In this document: piece by piece, positions 5,121 to 5,211 of the stretch
How the letters are laid out: each line of letters begins with the position of its first letter
Numbering within the stretch: the first letter of the stretch is position 1
NCBI GenBank assembly: GCA_030728235.1
Contig: JANRAA010000141.1
Span: forward strand, 1-5,211
Reading direction: 5' to 3'
Length of the DNA stretch: 5,211 nt
Source: Flavobacteriales bacterium
GTDB lineage: Bacteria; Bacteroidota; Bacteroidia; Flavobacteriales_D; Sanyastnellaceae
The notes under the pieces: generated by a model
Databases searched by the model: none
What the model was told of the DNA's origin: nothing
The model's input: the letters and a program-made list of their open reading frames with translations, nothing else
Program-made: the position numbers and the translations under genes

Positions 5121-5211
5121 CTATTCCTTGATGAAAGGGAAAAGATGTCGTTCAAATTCATTCGAAAGCCTCAAGGCATACCAACCTGGAGGCAAACCTT
5201 CAACCGATATC
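5121..5211 (-). CDS. C-terminal end of a minus-strand protein, possibly with a T9SS type A sorting domain (partial)
   Basis: The reverse strand is open from the window edge to a TAG at 5123-5121, giving 29 residues. The sequence includes VEGLPPGWYALRLSNEFE and ends HLFPFIKE. The pattern L-P-x-G-x-Y-x-L/V-x-L, a short gap, then an aromatic/hydrophobic-rich end with F-I-K-E is typical of the last strands of T9SS type A C-terminal sorting domains in Bacteroidota (often LPAGVYFVKI...KFVK). If so, the full protein is secreted or surface-attached through the Por system, with the tail removed during export. The fragment is too short to name the protein. The terminator at 5077-5105, with its better U-tract in this direction, supports a gene ending here. 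Confidence 0.55.
   Translation of the reverse strand, partial: ISVEGLPPGWYALRLSNEFERHLFPFIKE

Noticed and set aside
1..5211. CRISPR arrays, insertion sequences, tRNA or rRNA genes, attachment sites
   Set aside because: I saw no repeated units, transposase motifs, terminal inverted repeats or tRNA/rRNA-like sequence; every part is explained by the listed genes and short intergenic gaps.

Overview
The window looks like a stretch of a Bacteroidota chromosome, probably a Flavobacteriales-type organism. Four things point there: a DUF4286 gene directly upstream of rsmA, Bacteroidota-style TAnnTTTG -7 promoter boxes at a near-constant distance from three start codons, a C-terminal tail resembling a type IX secretion (T9SS/Por) sorting domain, and few strong Shine-Dalgarno sequences. 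Genus and species cannot be read from the sequence.

Layout, left to right. Positions 1-790 (minus) hold the N-terminal 263 codons of the transcription-repair coupling factor Mfd, cut by the window edge and apparently starting at TTG. A 123-base gap (791-913) separates it from fbp, class I fructose-1,6-bisphosphatase (914-1933, minus). Upstream of that lie rsmA/ksgA, the 16S rRNA adenine dimethyltransferase (1966-2742, minus, GTG start), and a small DUF4286 gene (2739-3053, minus) that overlaps rsmA by four bases. A compact divergent promoter region (about 3054-3154) leads into a plus-strand pair: a membrane di-iron hydroxylase closely resembling alkylglycerol monooxygenase (AGMO/TMEM195) (3155-4396, possibly from 3086) and an overlapping YhhN/TMEM86-type lysoplasmalogenase (4386-5072). 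A perfect 10-bp hairpin terminator (5077-5105) sits between this pair and the last 29 codons of a converging minus-strand gene (5121-5211).

The minus-strand genes are housekeeping: ribosome maturation (RsmA), gluconeogenesis (Fbp) and transcription-coupled repair (Mfd). DUF4286-rsmA looks like a translationally coupled unit. fbp appears to have its own promoter inside the 3' end of rsmA.

The most interesting part is the plus-strand pair. In animals, AGMO cleaves the alkyl-ether bond of glyceryl ethers, and TMEM86B, a YhhN-family protein, cleaves the vinyl-ether bond of lysoplasmalogens. Finding bacterial relatives of both as overlapping reading frames suggests a two-enzyme ether-lipid cleavage or remodelling module. 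Family membership is seen in the sequence; the joint function is inferred.
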